64,000 bases of DNA from Streptomyces apocyni (lineage in GTDB: Bacteria > Actinomycetota > Actinomycetes > Streptomycetales > Streptomycetaceae). The notes beneath the pieces were generated by a model. It did not search any database and was not told the DNA's origin. It was given only the letters and a program-made list of their open reading frames with translations. The stretch covers positions 1 to 64,000 of the forward strand of contig NZ_WHOM01000061.1 of the NCBI RefSeq assembly GCF_009739465.1. Direction: 5' to 3'. The translations under genes and the position numbers were made by a program. This document shows, in pieces, positions 32,359 to 39,686 of this stretch (position 1 is the first letter of the stretch; the number at the start of each line of letters is the position of its first letter).

Positions 32359-34052
32359 GAGAGGGCCTCCTCGGAGGCGCGGGCGGCCCAGGTGGCGAAC
32401 CGCTCGTTCTCTTCGCGTTCGGCCTGGAAGCGGGTGAGGACCCGCTCGACGTAGTCCGGAAGCTCCGCCGACGTCACCTTCAGGCCACGGACCTTGCGGC
32501 CGAATCCGGCCTCCAGGCCCAGCGCGCCACCGAGGTGCACCTGGAATCCCTCGACCTGGTTGCCGTCGGCGTCGAGCATCAGCTGACCCTTGAGACCGAT
32601 GTCCGCGACCTGGATACGGGCGCAGGCGTTGGGGCAGCCGTTGATGTTGATGGTGATCGGGTGGTCGAACTCGGGGATGCGGCGCTCCAGCTCGTCGATG
32701 AGCGAGGCGCCGCGCGCCTTGGTCTCGACGATGGCCAGCTTGCAGAACTCGATGCCGGTGCAGGCCATGGTGCCGCGCCGGAACGGGGAGGCGTTGACCT
32801 TCAGGTCCAGCGCCTCCAGGCCCGCCACCAGCGAGGCGACCTGGTTCTCGGCCACGTCGAGCACGATCATCTTCTGCTCGGCGGTGGTACGCAGCCGTCC
32901 GGAGCCGTGCGCGGCCGCGACCTCGGCGATCTTCGTGAGCGTCGTGCCGTCCACGCGTCCCACACGGGGCGCGAAGCCGACGTAGAAGCGGCCGTCCTTC
33001 TGCTGGTGCACGCCGAGGTGGTCGCGCCAGGTTCCGGCGGGCTGCTCGGGGGCGGGGCCGTCGACCAGCTTGCGCTTGAGGTACTCGTCTTCGAGGATCT
33101 GCCGGAACTTCTCGGTACCCCAGTCGGCGAGCAGGAACTTCAGCCGGGCGCGGGTGCGCAGGCGGCGGTAGCCGTAGTCGCGGAAGATGCCGATGACGCC
33201 GCCGTACACGTCGGCGACCTCGTCCAGCGGCACCCAGGCGCCGAGGCGCTGGCCCAGCTTGGGGTTGGTGGAGAGCCCGCCGCCGACCCACAGGTCGAAG
33301 CCGGGGCCGTGCTCGGGGTGGTTCACGCCGACGAAGGCGATGTCGTTGATCTCGTGCGCGACATCGAGCTGTGGGGAGCCGGAGACGGCCGACTTGAACT
33401 TGCGGGGCAGGTTGGAGAAGTCGGGGTTGCCGATGAAGCGGCGCTGGATCTCCTCGATGGCGGGCGTGCCGTCGATGATCTCGTCCGCCGCGATTCCGGC
33501 GACCGGGGAGCCGAGGATGACACGGGGCGTGTCACCGCAGGCCTCGGTGGTGGAGAGGCCGACGGCCTCCAGGCGCCGCCAGATCTCCGGCATGTCCTCG
33601 ATCTGGATCCAGTGGTACTGGATGTTCTGCCGGTCGGTGATGTCGGCGGTGCCGCGCGCGAACTCCTGGGAGATCTCGCCGATGACGCGGAGCTGCTCGG
33701 TGGTCAGCCGTCCGCCGTCGATACGGACCCGGAGCATGAAGTAGCGGTCGTCCAGCTCCTCCGGCTCCAGGATCGCGGTCTTGCCGCCGTCGATGCCGGG
33801 CTTGCGCTGGGTGTAGAGGCCCCACCAGCGCATCCGTCCGCGAAGGTCGGCCGGGTCGATCGAGTCGAATCCGGCCTTGGAGTAGATCGTCTCAATGCGT
33901 GTCCGCACATTGAGACCGTCGTCGTCCTTTTTGAACTGCTCGTTGCCATTGAGCGGGGTGAAGTGCCCCACGGCCCACTGTCCCTCGCCACGGTGACGGC
34001 TCGCCTTGCGGCGTGGCGTGGCGACAGCGGGCTTCTCCGGGGTGGCAGCCAT
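32355..34052 (-). CDS. sirA: Ferredoxin-dependent sulfite reductase
   Basis: 565 residues from the ATG at 34052, with AAGGA 9 nt upstream; the in-frame extension to 34121 is rejected. It has the duplicated nitrite/sulfite reductase ferredoxin-like halves (first: GIDGGKTAILEPEELDDRYFMLRVRIDGG shown by key residues; second: HLGVHQQKDGRFYVGFAPRVG). The C-terminal half binds siroheme and a [4Fe-4S] cluster through the cysteines CTGIEFC and NGCPNAC, about 430-480. It reduces sulfite to sulfide using six electrons from ferredoxin. It is the first enzyme gene behind the leader peptide. Confidence 0.95.
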   Translation of the reverse strand: MAATPEKPAVATPRRKASRHRGEGQWAVGHFTPLNGNEQFKKDDDGLNVRTRIETIYSKAGFDSIDPADLRGRMRWWGLYTQRKPGIDGGKTAILEPEELDDRYFMLRVRIDGGRLTTEQLRVIGEISQEFARGTADITDRQNIQYHWIQIEDMPEIWRRLEAVGLSTTEACGDTPRVILGSPVAGIAADEIIDGTPAIEEIQRRFIGNPDFSNLPRKFKSAVSGSPQLDVAHEINDIAFVGVNHPEHGPGFDLWVGGGLSTNPKLGQRLGAWVPLDEVADVYGGVIGIFRDYGYRRLRTRARLKFLLADWGTEKFRQILEDEYLKRKLVDGPAPEQPAGTWRDHLGVHQQKDGRFYVGFAPRVGRVDGTTLTKIAEVAAAHGSGRLRTTAEQKMIVLDVAENQVASLVAGLEALDLKVNASPFRRGTMACTGIEFCKLAIVETKARGASLIDELERRIPEFDHPITININGCPNACARIQVADIGLKGQLMLDADGNQVEGFQVHLGGALGLEAGFGRKVRGLKVTSAELPDYVERVLTRFQAEREENERFATWAARASEEALS

Positions 34053-34087
34053 GGCGATACGTCCTTCTGAACAGCGGGAATGCGGCT

Positions 34088-34146
34088 CTGACCTGCGCAT
34101 ACGGGCATACGAATACGGCACGCGCGGCGTTGCGCAGCAATGTCAG
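34088..34146 (-). promoter_or_regulatory. Long stem-loop between the cysteine leader peptide and sirA
   Basis: On the minus strand CTGAC-ATTG-CTGCGCA (34146-34131) pairs with TGCGCAG-GTCAG (34099-34088): 12 base pairs interrupted by a 4-nt bulge, closing a 31-nt loop that itself contains ACGC-CGC-GCGT. It begins 31 nt after the leader stop and ends 36 nt before the sirA start. It may be the regulatory structure of a leader-peptide attenuator. Confidence 0.55.
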
Positions 34147-34177
34147 GTAAGGGGATACGGCGGTGGAAGCTGGTCCG

Positions 34178-34261
34178 TCAGCCCGCCGAACAGATGGCAC
34201 TGGACATGCGGCCGAGGTCGACGTGCCGCCGACTCACCAAGGCAATTCCAGCTCGAGACAT
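34178..34261 (-). CDS. Cysteine-containing leader peptide of the sulfite reductase operon
   Basis: 27 residues: MSRAGIALVS, RRHVDLGRM, then SSAICSAG. The core RRHVDLxRxxSAIC is the recognisable consensus of the short leader peptides that precede cysteine- and sulfur-assimilation genes in Streptomyces and relatives. The single cysteine codon is fourth from the end. It lies about 125 nt upstream of sirA with a stem-loop between. In the proposed mechanism, low charged tRNA-Cys stalls the ribosome at this codon and changes expression of the operon. That mechanism is inferred from the family; no ribosome binding site is obvious, so the peptide may be read from a short or leaderless transcript. Confidence 0.85.
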   Translation of the reverse strand: MSRAGIALVSRRHVDLGRMSSAICSAG

Positions 34262-34278
34262 GACGGAAGCGTGGCATG

Positions 34279-34306
34279 GGACTTTAGACTCAGTCCACCT
34301 TAGTCC
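34279..34306. promoter_or_regulatory. Four GGACT/AGTCC half-sites upstream of the sulfate operon
   Basis: GGACT (34279-34283), AGACT (34286-34290), AGTCC (34292-34296) and AGTCC (34302-34306) form nested inverted repeats; the centre AGACT-C-AGTCC is nearly perfect. It is 18-45 nt upstream of the leader ATG. A further GGAC/GTCCC pair occurs at about 34313-34341. This has the form of an operator for a dimeric repressor or activator of sulfur assimilation; the regulator is not in the window. Confidence 0.5.
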
Positions 34307-34353
34307 GGTATTTGGACAACACAGTCCCGCATCATGGGACAGTGTGCTCTTGA

Positions 34354-34890
34354 TCACCCCGTGGAGACCTGGGTGTCGAAGAGCCGGAATCCGCGCTTCA
34401 GGTAATTGTCCATGGCGTGCGGGCCGTCCTTGCTGCAGGTGTGCAGCCATACCCGCTTGGTGGGGGCGAGCCCCTCCCAGCGCTCGGCGAGGTCCCAGGC
34501 GCGTGCGGTGCCGTACGTCAGCAGGTGGCCGCCGATCCGCCGCCCCCGGAAGGCCGGGATCAGTCCGAAGTAGAGGATCTCCACGACGCCCTCGTCCTGG
34601 GCCCGCAGCTCGACGTACCCGGCGGGTGTCCCCTTCTCGTAGGCGACCCAGGTCTCCACGCCCGGCTGCTCCAGTTGCTCGCGCCACTGGTCGGGGCTCA
34701 GGACCAGCCGGTCGGTCCAGCTGATGTCCCCGCCGACCGCCGTATAGAGGAAGCGGCTGAACTCCGGCGACGGCACCTCGGCCCGTACGATCCGTACGTC
34801 GTCCCCGTCCGGGGCGGACGCGGGCCGCAGGTCGGCCGAGGACGTCTGCTCAAGGGACCAGGTGGTCACGGTGGTGGCGGGGGTGTCCAT
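34354..34890 (-). CDS. GNAT family N-acetyltransferase
   Basis: 178 residues from the ATG at 34890. The GNAT core is clear: VEILYFGLIPAFRGRRIGGHLLTY carries the acetyl-CoA-binding motif A (R/Q-x-x-G-x-G/A form GRRIGG). A downstream KRVWLHTCSKDGPHAMDNYLKRGFRLFDTQ is the C-terminal strand-helix of the fold. An N-terminal 55 residues precede the first strand. The substrate is unknown. It ends about 50 nt before the regulatory region of the sulfate operon, and is divergent from another GNAT gene. Confidence 0.88.
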   Translation of the reverse strand: MDTPATTVTTWSLEQTSSADLRPASAPDGDDVRIVRAEVPSPEFSRFLYTAVGGDISWTDRLVLSPDQWREQLEQPGVETWVAYEKGTPAGYVELRAQDEGVVEILYFGLIPAFRGRRIGGHLLTYGTARAWDLAERWEGLAPTKRVWLHTCSKDGPHAMDNYLKRGFRLFDTQVSTG

Positions 34891-34943
34891 GTAGCCAGGG
34901 AACCACAACCCCAGGGGCGGCCCAATGACAGGTGGTAAAACCT

Positions 34944-34970
34944 TTGACCACCCGCGTCGGACCCCATTAG
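34944..34970 (+). promoter_or_regulatory. Promoter for a leaderless acetyltransferase transcript
   Basis: TTGACC (34944-34949) and CATTAG (34965-34970) with a 15-nt spacer. The predicted transcription start falls at or within 1-3 nt of the GTG at 34980, and no ribosome binding site is present. Confidence 0.5.
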
Positions 34971-34979
34971 CCTCCCCGA

Positions 34980-35483
34980 GTGACTCCCGAACTGCGGACC
35001 GACCGTCTGGTCCTTTCTCCCTATACACGCTCCGATGAGAGCGACTTTGTCGCGTTCTTCGGTGACCAGCGGGTCGGGCAGTGGTTCGGGGACGACTCCC
35101 CAGACGAGATCCGCGGGGTCTTCGAGCGGGTCTTCAGCCTCGTGTACGCGGAGGACCGCTTCAAGGTGTGGGCCGTGCGGCACGAGGGACGGTATATCGG
35201 CCATGCCGAGATCAAGCCGTCCCCGGAGTCCTGGCTCGACGGGCAGGAGATCGTCTACGGGCTCACCGCGGCGAGCTGGGGCCAGGGCTTCGGCTCGGAG
35301 CTGGTGCGGGCGCTCACCTCGTACGGATACGACGAGCTCGGCCTGAGCGAGGTGCACGCGACCGTGGACGCGCGGAACGCCGCCTCACTGGGCGTGCTGA
35401 AGAAGGCGGGCTACGTCCACGTACGGGACGTCCCGGAGGACGACGGCACCACCACCCAGCTGCTCACCCACCGGCGGCTGTGA
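34980..35483 (+). CDS. GNAT family N-acetyltransferase (RimJ/RimL type)
   Basis: 167 residues from GTG, which appears to be at the transcript 5' end. The RimJ/RimL-like opening is MTPELRTDRLVLSPYTRSDE. The CoA-binding region is VYGLTAASWGQGFGSELVRAL and the terminal module is ATVDARNAASLGVLKKAGYV, in which the NxxSxxVxxKxG pattern is characteristic. Family members acetylate N-terminal amines of ribosomal proteins, amino acids or antibiotics. The substrate is unknown. It converges on the DUF4440-like gene, which it overlaps by 20 nt. Confidence 0.9.
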   Translation: MTPELRTDRLVLSPYTRSDESDFVAFFGDQRVGQWFGDDSPDEIRGVFERVFSLVYAEDRFKVWAVRHEGRYIGHAEIKPSPESWLDGQEIVYGLTAASWGQGFGSELVRALTSYGYDELGLSEVHATVDARNAASLGVLKKAGYVHVRDVPEDDGTTTQLLTHRRL

Positions 35484-35850
35484 GGCGGGCCCTGAACGGC
35501 GTCGCCTGGTGAAACCAGAGCAGCCAGCCCTGCTCGGTGCGGCGCCACAGGGAACTTCGGTGCGCCGGGCGGCCGTTGGTGTCAGTGTCGAAGGTGAGAT
35601 GGACCAGATCGTCCGCGAGCTGGACACCGCGCATCCGCGATGTGGTCGCGGGGCGGTCGGGTGCTGCCTTGTGCGCGGTCAGTTCGGCGATGACCGACGC
35701 CCGGTCCCAGCAGCGCCCCGACACACCGATCTCGGTGAACTCCGGGTGCAGCAGGGCGGCCACCAGCTCGGCCGAGCCGCGCACCTCGGGGGCGAGCAGA
35801 CGCAGTTCGTTCTCGATGGCCGCGGCGACGGCGGGTGAGCGTTCAGGCAC
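35464..35850 (-). CDS. DUF4440/NTF2-like protein
   Basis: 128 residues from GTG. The fold is a single cone-shaped NTF2 domain, with helices at the N-terminus (AAIENELRLLAPEVRGSAELVAAL) and strands later (VHLTFDTDTNGRPAHRSSLWRRTEQGWLLWFHQATPF). In this family the pocket can hold a ligand or a weak isomerase site; no catalytic residues can be assigned. Its start overlaps the end of the DUF1697 gene by 8 nt, indicating a two-gene operon. It is convergent with, and overlaps by 20 nt, the GNAT gene at 34980. Confidence 0.8.
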   Translation of the reverse strand: MPERSPAVAAAIENELRLLAPEVRGSAELVAALLHPEFTEIGVSGRCWDRASVIAELTAHKAAPDRPATTSRMRGVQLADDLVHLTFDTDTNGRPAHRSSLWRRTEQGWLLWFHQATPFRARLTAAGG

Positions 35851-36403
35851 CGGTCATCTCCACCAGTTTGGCGACGGTGTTCCAGTTACGGGTGGTGGCG
35901 ATGGTGCCGCGCAGGGCGCCCTTGAACAGGGCTGGCCTGGCCAGCGCTTCGGCCAGCTTGGAGCGGCCGAGGCCGTTCGGGGCGTAGAGGTAGAGCGCCC
36001 GGTCGCCGAGTTGGAAGTCCTCGGGCGCGTAGTCGGCCGGGTCGACGGAGGAGAGCTGCTCGGGTGTCACCGACCGGGAGAAGAAGGTGACATGGAGCTG
36101 CTTGCCCTCAAGTGAGGCCACGGGGAAGGGGCAGGCATCGGCTACGGCTCTCAGATACGCCCCACCGCGGACCAGGCAGTCGACGGAGAAGCCGAAGCGG
36201 TCGGCGATGGCCTTGCGCAGCTCGTCGGCGAGCGCCTCCTCGTCGCGTGAGGCGCTGGTGAAGACGGCGTTACCGCTCTGCAGGTAGGTGCGTACCTCGC
36301 CATGCCCCAGCTCGCCGAGCAGGGAGCGGAGTTCGGCCATGGGGACCTTGTTGTGGCCACTCACGTTGATGCCGCGCAGCAGGGCCGCGTACGTCGTCGT
36401 CAT
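35843..36403 (-). CDS. DUF1697 family protein
   Basis: 186 residues from the ATG at 36403. The opening MTTTYAALLRGINVSGHNKVPMAEL and the following YLQSGNAVF are the well-known DUF1697 signature. The C-terminal FKGALRGTIATTRNWNTVAKL is equally typical. It is a cytoplasmic alpha/beta family of two similar domains with no known activity. No signal peptide is present. It is the first gene of a two-gene operon with the DUF4440-like protein. Confidence 0.92.
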   Translation of the reverse strand: MTTTYAALLRGINVSGHNKVPMAELRSLLGELGHGEVRTYLQSGNAVFTSASRDEEALADELRKAIADRFGFSVDCLVRGGAYLRAVADACPFPVASLEGKQLHVTFFSRSVTPEQLSSVDPADYAPEDFQLGDRALYLYAPNGLGRSKLAEALARPALFKGALRGTIATTRNWNTVAKLVEMTGA

Positions 36404-36471
36404 GCGCCCACGATAGGCGCGTGCGGGCGTCGCGGACGGACAGACACGGGAGGCGTCCGCCCTGACCATGC

Positions 36472-36500
36472 GGGCGCTCCGCGCAGATCGCGGAGCGCCC
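36472..36500 (-). terminator. Hairpin downstream of the mgt-like gene
   Basis: GGGCGCTCCGCG (36472-36483) pairs perfectly with CGCGGAGCGCCC (36489-36500) over a CAGAT loop, 41 nt after the glycosyltransferase stop. It is a strong GC stem typical of Streptomyces terminators. Confidence 0.8.
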
Positions 36501-36540
36501 GACGGGTCGTGCGCGTGGCGGACGACACGGGTTCACGGGT

Positions 36541-37773
36541 TTACGTGACGCGATCCGTCGAGGAGGACGACGCGCGCCCGCCGGGAAGTTCGGCCTCGAT
36601 CAGGTCGGCCGCGCGCCGTGTGCCGCCTTCCTGGGCGGTCTGTCGCTGGAGTTCCCGCAGCCGCTCGGCGACCTGCTGGTCAGCGGCGAGCGCGAGCACC
36701 GCCTCACGCAGCACATCGGCCGTCGCCTCGTCGGTCGGGATGTGGCGGGCGACGCCGAGTGACCGCAGCATGTCGGCGTTGCCGAACTGGTCGACGGCCT
36801 GCGGGACGGCGATCATCGGCGTCGCCGTGGCGAGGCCCTCCTGGCTGCCGCCCGCGCCCGCGTGCGTGACGAAGACGTCGGCCTGCTGAAGGATGGCCAG
36901 TTGCGGCACCCAGCTCCGCACTTCGACGTTGGTGGGAATGTCACCCAGCTCTTCCATCTCGACGTGCTTGCCGATCTGCAGCACAAGATGCCAGTCCGGC
37001 AGCGGGCGAAAGGCCTCGACGCACTCCCGGTAGAAGGCGGGCTGCTTGGTGAAGGAGGAGCCGAGCGAGACGAGCGCGACCTTCTCGGCACCGGCCGGAC
37101 GCTGCCACTCCCCCTGCTCGGCACGGTCACCCTGACAGGCACCCACGAACGTGTACACAGTCTCGTCCACGCGGTCGGCGTGGGGTTGGAGGGCCTTGGG
37201 GATCACGACGAGGCACCGGTCGGGGTGGCCCATGAAGCGCTCGACCTCCATGCTCATGCCGTTCTCCGCGATCCACGCGGCGAAGTTGTCGTAGAACGCC
37301 TGGCCCCGGGGCGTCTGCTTGAGCTGCTCGAAGGTCGCGTTCGCGACCTCCTCCTCGTACCCCTTCCAGGCCACCAGGTTCGGCGAGAGCTGCACGATCG
37401 GGACGCCCCAGCGGTGTGCGAGCACCCGCGCCGGGTAGGCCGTGATGTCGTACAGGACGAGATCCGGCTCATCCCCGTCATACAGCTTGGCGAGTTGCGG
37501 CAGCGCCTGGACGGCGTCGGTCAGGAACGGCTCCATATGGTCGACGAGTTCGGTGCCCCAGGCGTCCGGATCGTCATCGGTGGGCAGCGTCGAGGACCAG
37601 ATCCTGGGCTCGGCGCCGACGGCGGCGACCTTGTCGGCGAAGGACTCGGGGATCGCGTATGTCACCCGGAACCCCCGGGCGACGAGCTCACGGATCACCT
37701 CCAGACTGGGATTCACATGGCCGTGCGCGGCGATGGAGAACATGGCGATATGGACACGCTGGCGACTGGTCAT
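36541..37773 (-). CDS. mgt: Macrolide-type UDP-glycosyltransferase (OleD/Mgt family)
   Basis: 410 residues, the usual length. It is a GT1 enzyme with two Rossmann-like halves. The N-terminus HIAMFSIAAHGHVNPSLEVI carries the acceptor-side histidine (residue about 18). The C-terminal UDP-binding region has SWVPQLAILQQADVFVTHAGAGG and MIAVPQAVDQFGNADML, the donor motif. It is close to the OleD/Mgt glycosyltransferases that inactivate macrolides by attaching glucose from UDP-glucose, so a self-protective or xenobiotic role is likely. The start ATG is at or very near the transcript 5' end of a promoter with an operator in its spacer. It is divergent from an APH-like kinase. Confidence 0.9.
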   Translation of the reverse strand: MTSRQRVHIAMFSIAAHGHVNPSLEVIRELVARGFRVTYAIPESFADKVAAVGAEPRIWSSTLPTDDDPDAWGTELVDHMEPFLTDAVQALPQLAKLYDGDEPDLVLYDITAYPARVLAHRWGVPIVQLSPNLVAWKGYEEEVANATFEQLKQTPRGQAFYDNFAAWIAENGMSMEVERFMGHPDRCLVVIPKALQPHADRVDETVYTFVGACQGDRAEQGEWQRPAGAEKVALVSLGSSFTKQPAFYRECVEAFRPLPDWHLVLQIGKHVEMEELGDIPTNVEVRSWVPQLAILQQADVFVTHAGAGGSQEGLATATPMIAVPQAVDQFGNADMLRSLGVARHIPTDEATADVLREAVLALAADQQVAERLRELQRQTAQEGGTRRAADLIEAELPGGRASSSSTDRVT

Positions 37774-37779
37774 GATCAG

Positions 37780-37808
37780 ACCCTAACGAGACGATACGTA
37801 TCGTGCAA
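37780..37808 (-). promoter_or_regulatory. Promoter of the mgt-like gene
   Basis: On the minus strand, TTGCAC (37808-37803) and TAGGGT (37785-37780) are separated by exactly 17 nt. The predicted start site falls at the ATG (37773), giving a leaderless transcript; no ribosome binding site precedes the ATG. A perfect 14-bp palindrome fills most of the spacer. Confidence 0.6.
37791..37804. promoter_or_regulatory. Perfect palindromic operator ACGATACGTATCGT
   Basis: A 14-bp perfect inverted repeat sits between the -35 and -10 elements of the mgt-like promoter and 18 nt before the start codon. Its form and position are typical of TetR-family operators. No TetR gene is adjacent, so the repressor must be encoded elsewhere. 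Confidence 0.7.
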
Positions 37809-37925
37809 GCGAAATCCTCCTTCTCTGGACTGCCTCCATGCGAGCCCTGCGAGAAACGCGAGATCTGGGAGACCTGGGAGACTGTCGTCGAACGCGATCG
37901 CGAGCAGCAGTACGGGAGGCACCGG

Positions 37926-38780
37926 ATGGACGAGGCGCGCGCACGGGACGTGCTGAGCGCGGCGGGCCTGGACCCGGACGCCGAACTCCTGGCCCTAGGG
38001 GAGAACGCGGTGTTCGCCTCGGGTGAGCTGGCGGTCAAGGTGGGGCGCGCGGCCCCCGAACTGCACGACCGCGCCCAGCGCGAGCTACGTGTCGCGGGGT
38101 GGCTGGAGAAGGCGGACGTCCCCGCCGTACGGGCCGCCGAGCCGGAGCCCCGCTCGGCCGACGGGCATCCGGTGACCTTGTGGTACCGGCTGGCGGAGCC
38201 GGTACGCCCCGCCGAGCCGGCCGATCTGGCCGCGCTGCTCCGGCTGGTGCACGCCCTGCCCTCGCCCGACTTCGCGTTGCCGCGCCGTGAGCTGCTGGGC
38301 GGCGTCGAGCGCTGGCTGCGCCTCGCGGGTGAGGCGATCGCGCCCACCGACGCGGAGTATCTGCGCGAGCGCCGGGACGGTTTCGCGGCAGCGGCGGCCG
38401 CGCTCGTACCGCACCTGCCGGTGGGGCCCATCCACGGCGACGCACTCCCCCGCAACGTCCATGTCGGCGCGGGCGGTCCCGTGCTAGTGGACCTGGAGAC
38501 GTTCGCCGCCGACTTCCGCGAGCACGACCTGGTGGTGATGGCGCTGTCCCGGGACCGGTACGGCCTGCCCGCCGAGGCCTACGACACCTTCACCTCCGCC
38601 TACGGATGGGACGTACGGGAGTGGGAATGCTGCGCCGTACTGCGCGGGGCACGGGAGACCGCGAGCTGCGCCTGGGTCGCCCAGCACGCGCCGAGCAACC
38701 CCCGGGCCCTGGCGGAGTTCGAGCGCCGGGTGGCCTCGCTGCGCGACGGCGATGCCGCGGTCCGCTGGCACCCGTTCTGA
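37926..38780 (+). CDS. APH-like phosphotransferase
   Basis: 284 residues from the ATG at 37926, with GGGAGG 6 nt upstream; the in-frame extension to the GTG at 37803 has poor sequence. It is a protein-kinase-like fold: the catalytic loop IHGDALPRNVHVG (HGDxxxxN) and the metal-binding VLVDLETFAADF (the DxE form in place of DFG) lie at about 175-205. An N-lobe with a lysine in ASGELAVKVGRAA precedes. The protein is of the size of aminoglycoside/macrolide phosphotransferases, but the substrate cannot be predicted. It is divergent from the macrolide glycosyltransferase gene; a shared resistance function is possible. Confidence 0.85.
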   Translation: MDEARARDVLSAAGLDPDAELLALGENAVFASGELAVKVGRAAPELHDRAQRELRVAGWLEKADVPAVRAAEPEPRSADGHPVTLWYRLAEPVRPAEPADLAALLRLVHALPSPDFALPRRELLGGVERWLRLAGEAIAPTDAEYLRERRDGFAAAAAALVPHLPVGPIHGDALPRNVHVGAGGPVLVDLETFAADFREHDLVVMALSRDRYGLPAEAYDTFTSAYGWDVREWECCAVLRGARETASCAWVAQHAPSNPRALAEFERRVASLRDGDAAVRWHPF

Positions 38781-38872
38781 CCCGACCCGGCGCACCCCAG
38801 CCGCCGTACGCGCCCCCGCGCTTCCCCCCCGACGTACGCACCCCACCCCCGTACGCCCCTACGCCGCCCGCA

Positions 38873-39577
38873 TCAGCCGCGCAGCGGCCACTGCCCGTCC
38901 ACCACCGCCTCCGCGTTCCCCTTGCGGCGCAGGAAGTCCTGGAAGCTGGCGGCCCACTGCGCGTACCACTCGATCTGTCTGCGGTGCAGCTCGGCGGGGC
39001 CGATCATCGCGACCTTGTCGTGCCGCTCGGCTATCGCACGGGCGACCTGGACCGCGGCCAGCGCGTCCGCCAAGGCGTGGTGTGCCGAGTCCAGCGCGAC
39101 GCCGTACTCCGCGCAGACCGCTTCCAGGGTGCGCTTGCCCTTGCGGTACTTGTCCACGGCCCGGTCGATCGTGTACGGATCGACGACCGGGCCGGGGTCG
39201 GTGCCGCCAAGCCGCTCGGACAGCGACGGCAGCCCGTACCGCCGCAACTCCGCCGCGAGCAGCGACAGGTCGAACGCGGCGTTGTACGCCACCACCGGGA
39301 CACCCGCGGCCCAGTATCCGGCCAGCGCGCTGGCCAGTTCGTCGGCGACCCGGTCGGCCGGGCGTCCTTCGGCCGCCGCCCGCTCGTTGGTGACGCCGTG
39401 CACCTCCACGGCGTCCTGCGGAATCACCACCCCCGGGTCGGCCAGCCACTCGCGCCGCCCTCCCGGTACTCCGTCCTTGACCTCCACCAGCGCGCCCGTG
39501 ACGATCCGCGCCTCGCACGGGTCGGTGCCCGTGGTCTCCAGGTCAAACCCGATCAGCAGCTCCCGGTGCCAGCTCAT
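38873..39577 (-). CDS. DnaQ-type 3'-5' exonuclease
   Basis: 234 residues from the ATG at 39577, preceded by a G-rich GGAGGGGGG. The DEDDh exonuclease motifs are in order: ExoI FDLETTGTDP (Asp and Glu) at about 10-19, ExoII VAYNAAFDLSLL, and ExoIII SAHHALADALAAVQVA (HxxxxD). It resembles the proofreading epsilon subunit but has no partner domain, so it may act in repair or RNA turnover. The C-terminal 35 residues (RRQIEWYAQWAASFQDFLRR) form a helical tail. It is not linked to a polymerase gene here. Confidence 0.92.
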   Translation of the reverse strand: MSWHRELLIGFDLETTGTDPCEARIVTGALVEVKDGVPGGRREWLADPGVVIPQDAVEVHGVTNERAAAEGRPADRVADELASALAGYWAAGVPVVAYNAAFDLSLLAAELRRYGLPSLSERLGGTDPGPVVDPYTIDRAVDKYRKGKRTLEAVCAEYGVALDSAHHALADALAAVQVARAIAERHDKVAMIGPAELHRRQIEWYAQWAASFQDFLRRKGNAEAVVDGQWPLRG

Positions 39578-39686
39578 GATGGCCCCCCTCCCTAGTGGTG
39601 CTTCCCCCGTGTTCCTTCTGGGTTCCACCCTCGCACGCACCACTGACAACCCGGCCGCAGATGGACCAGCCTCAGCCGGACCAGGC

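Noticed and set aside
32535..34070. 511-codon plus-strand frame opposite sirA
   Set aside because: Same cause: composition-driven shadow with no protein-like pattern.
34262..34687. Longer reading of the cysteine leader frame
   Set aside because: The upstream codons are antisense to a GNAT gene and carry no homology; only the last 27 codons match the leader consensus.
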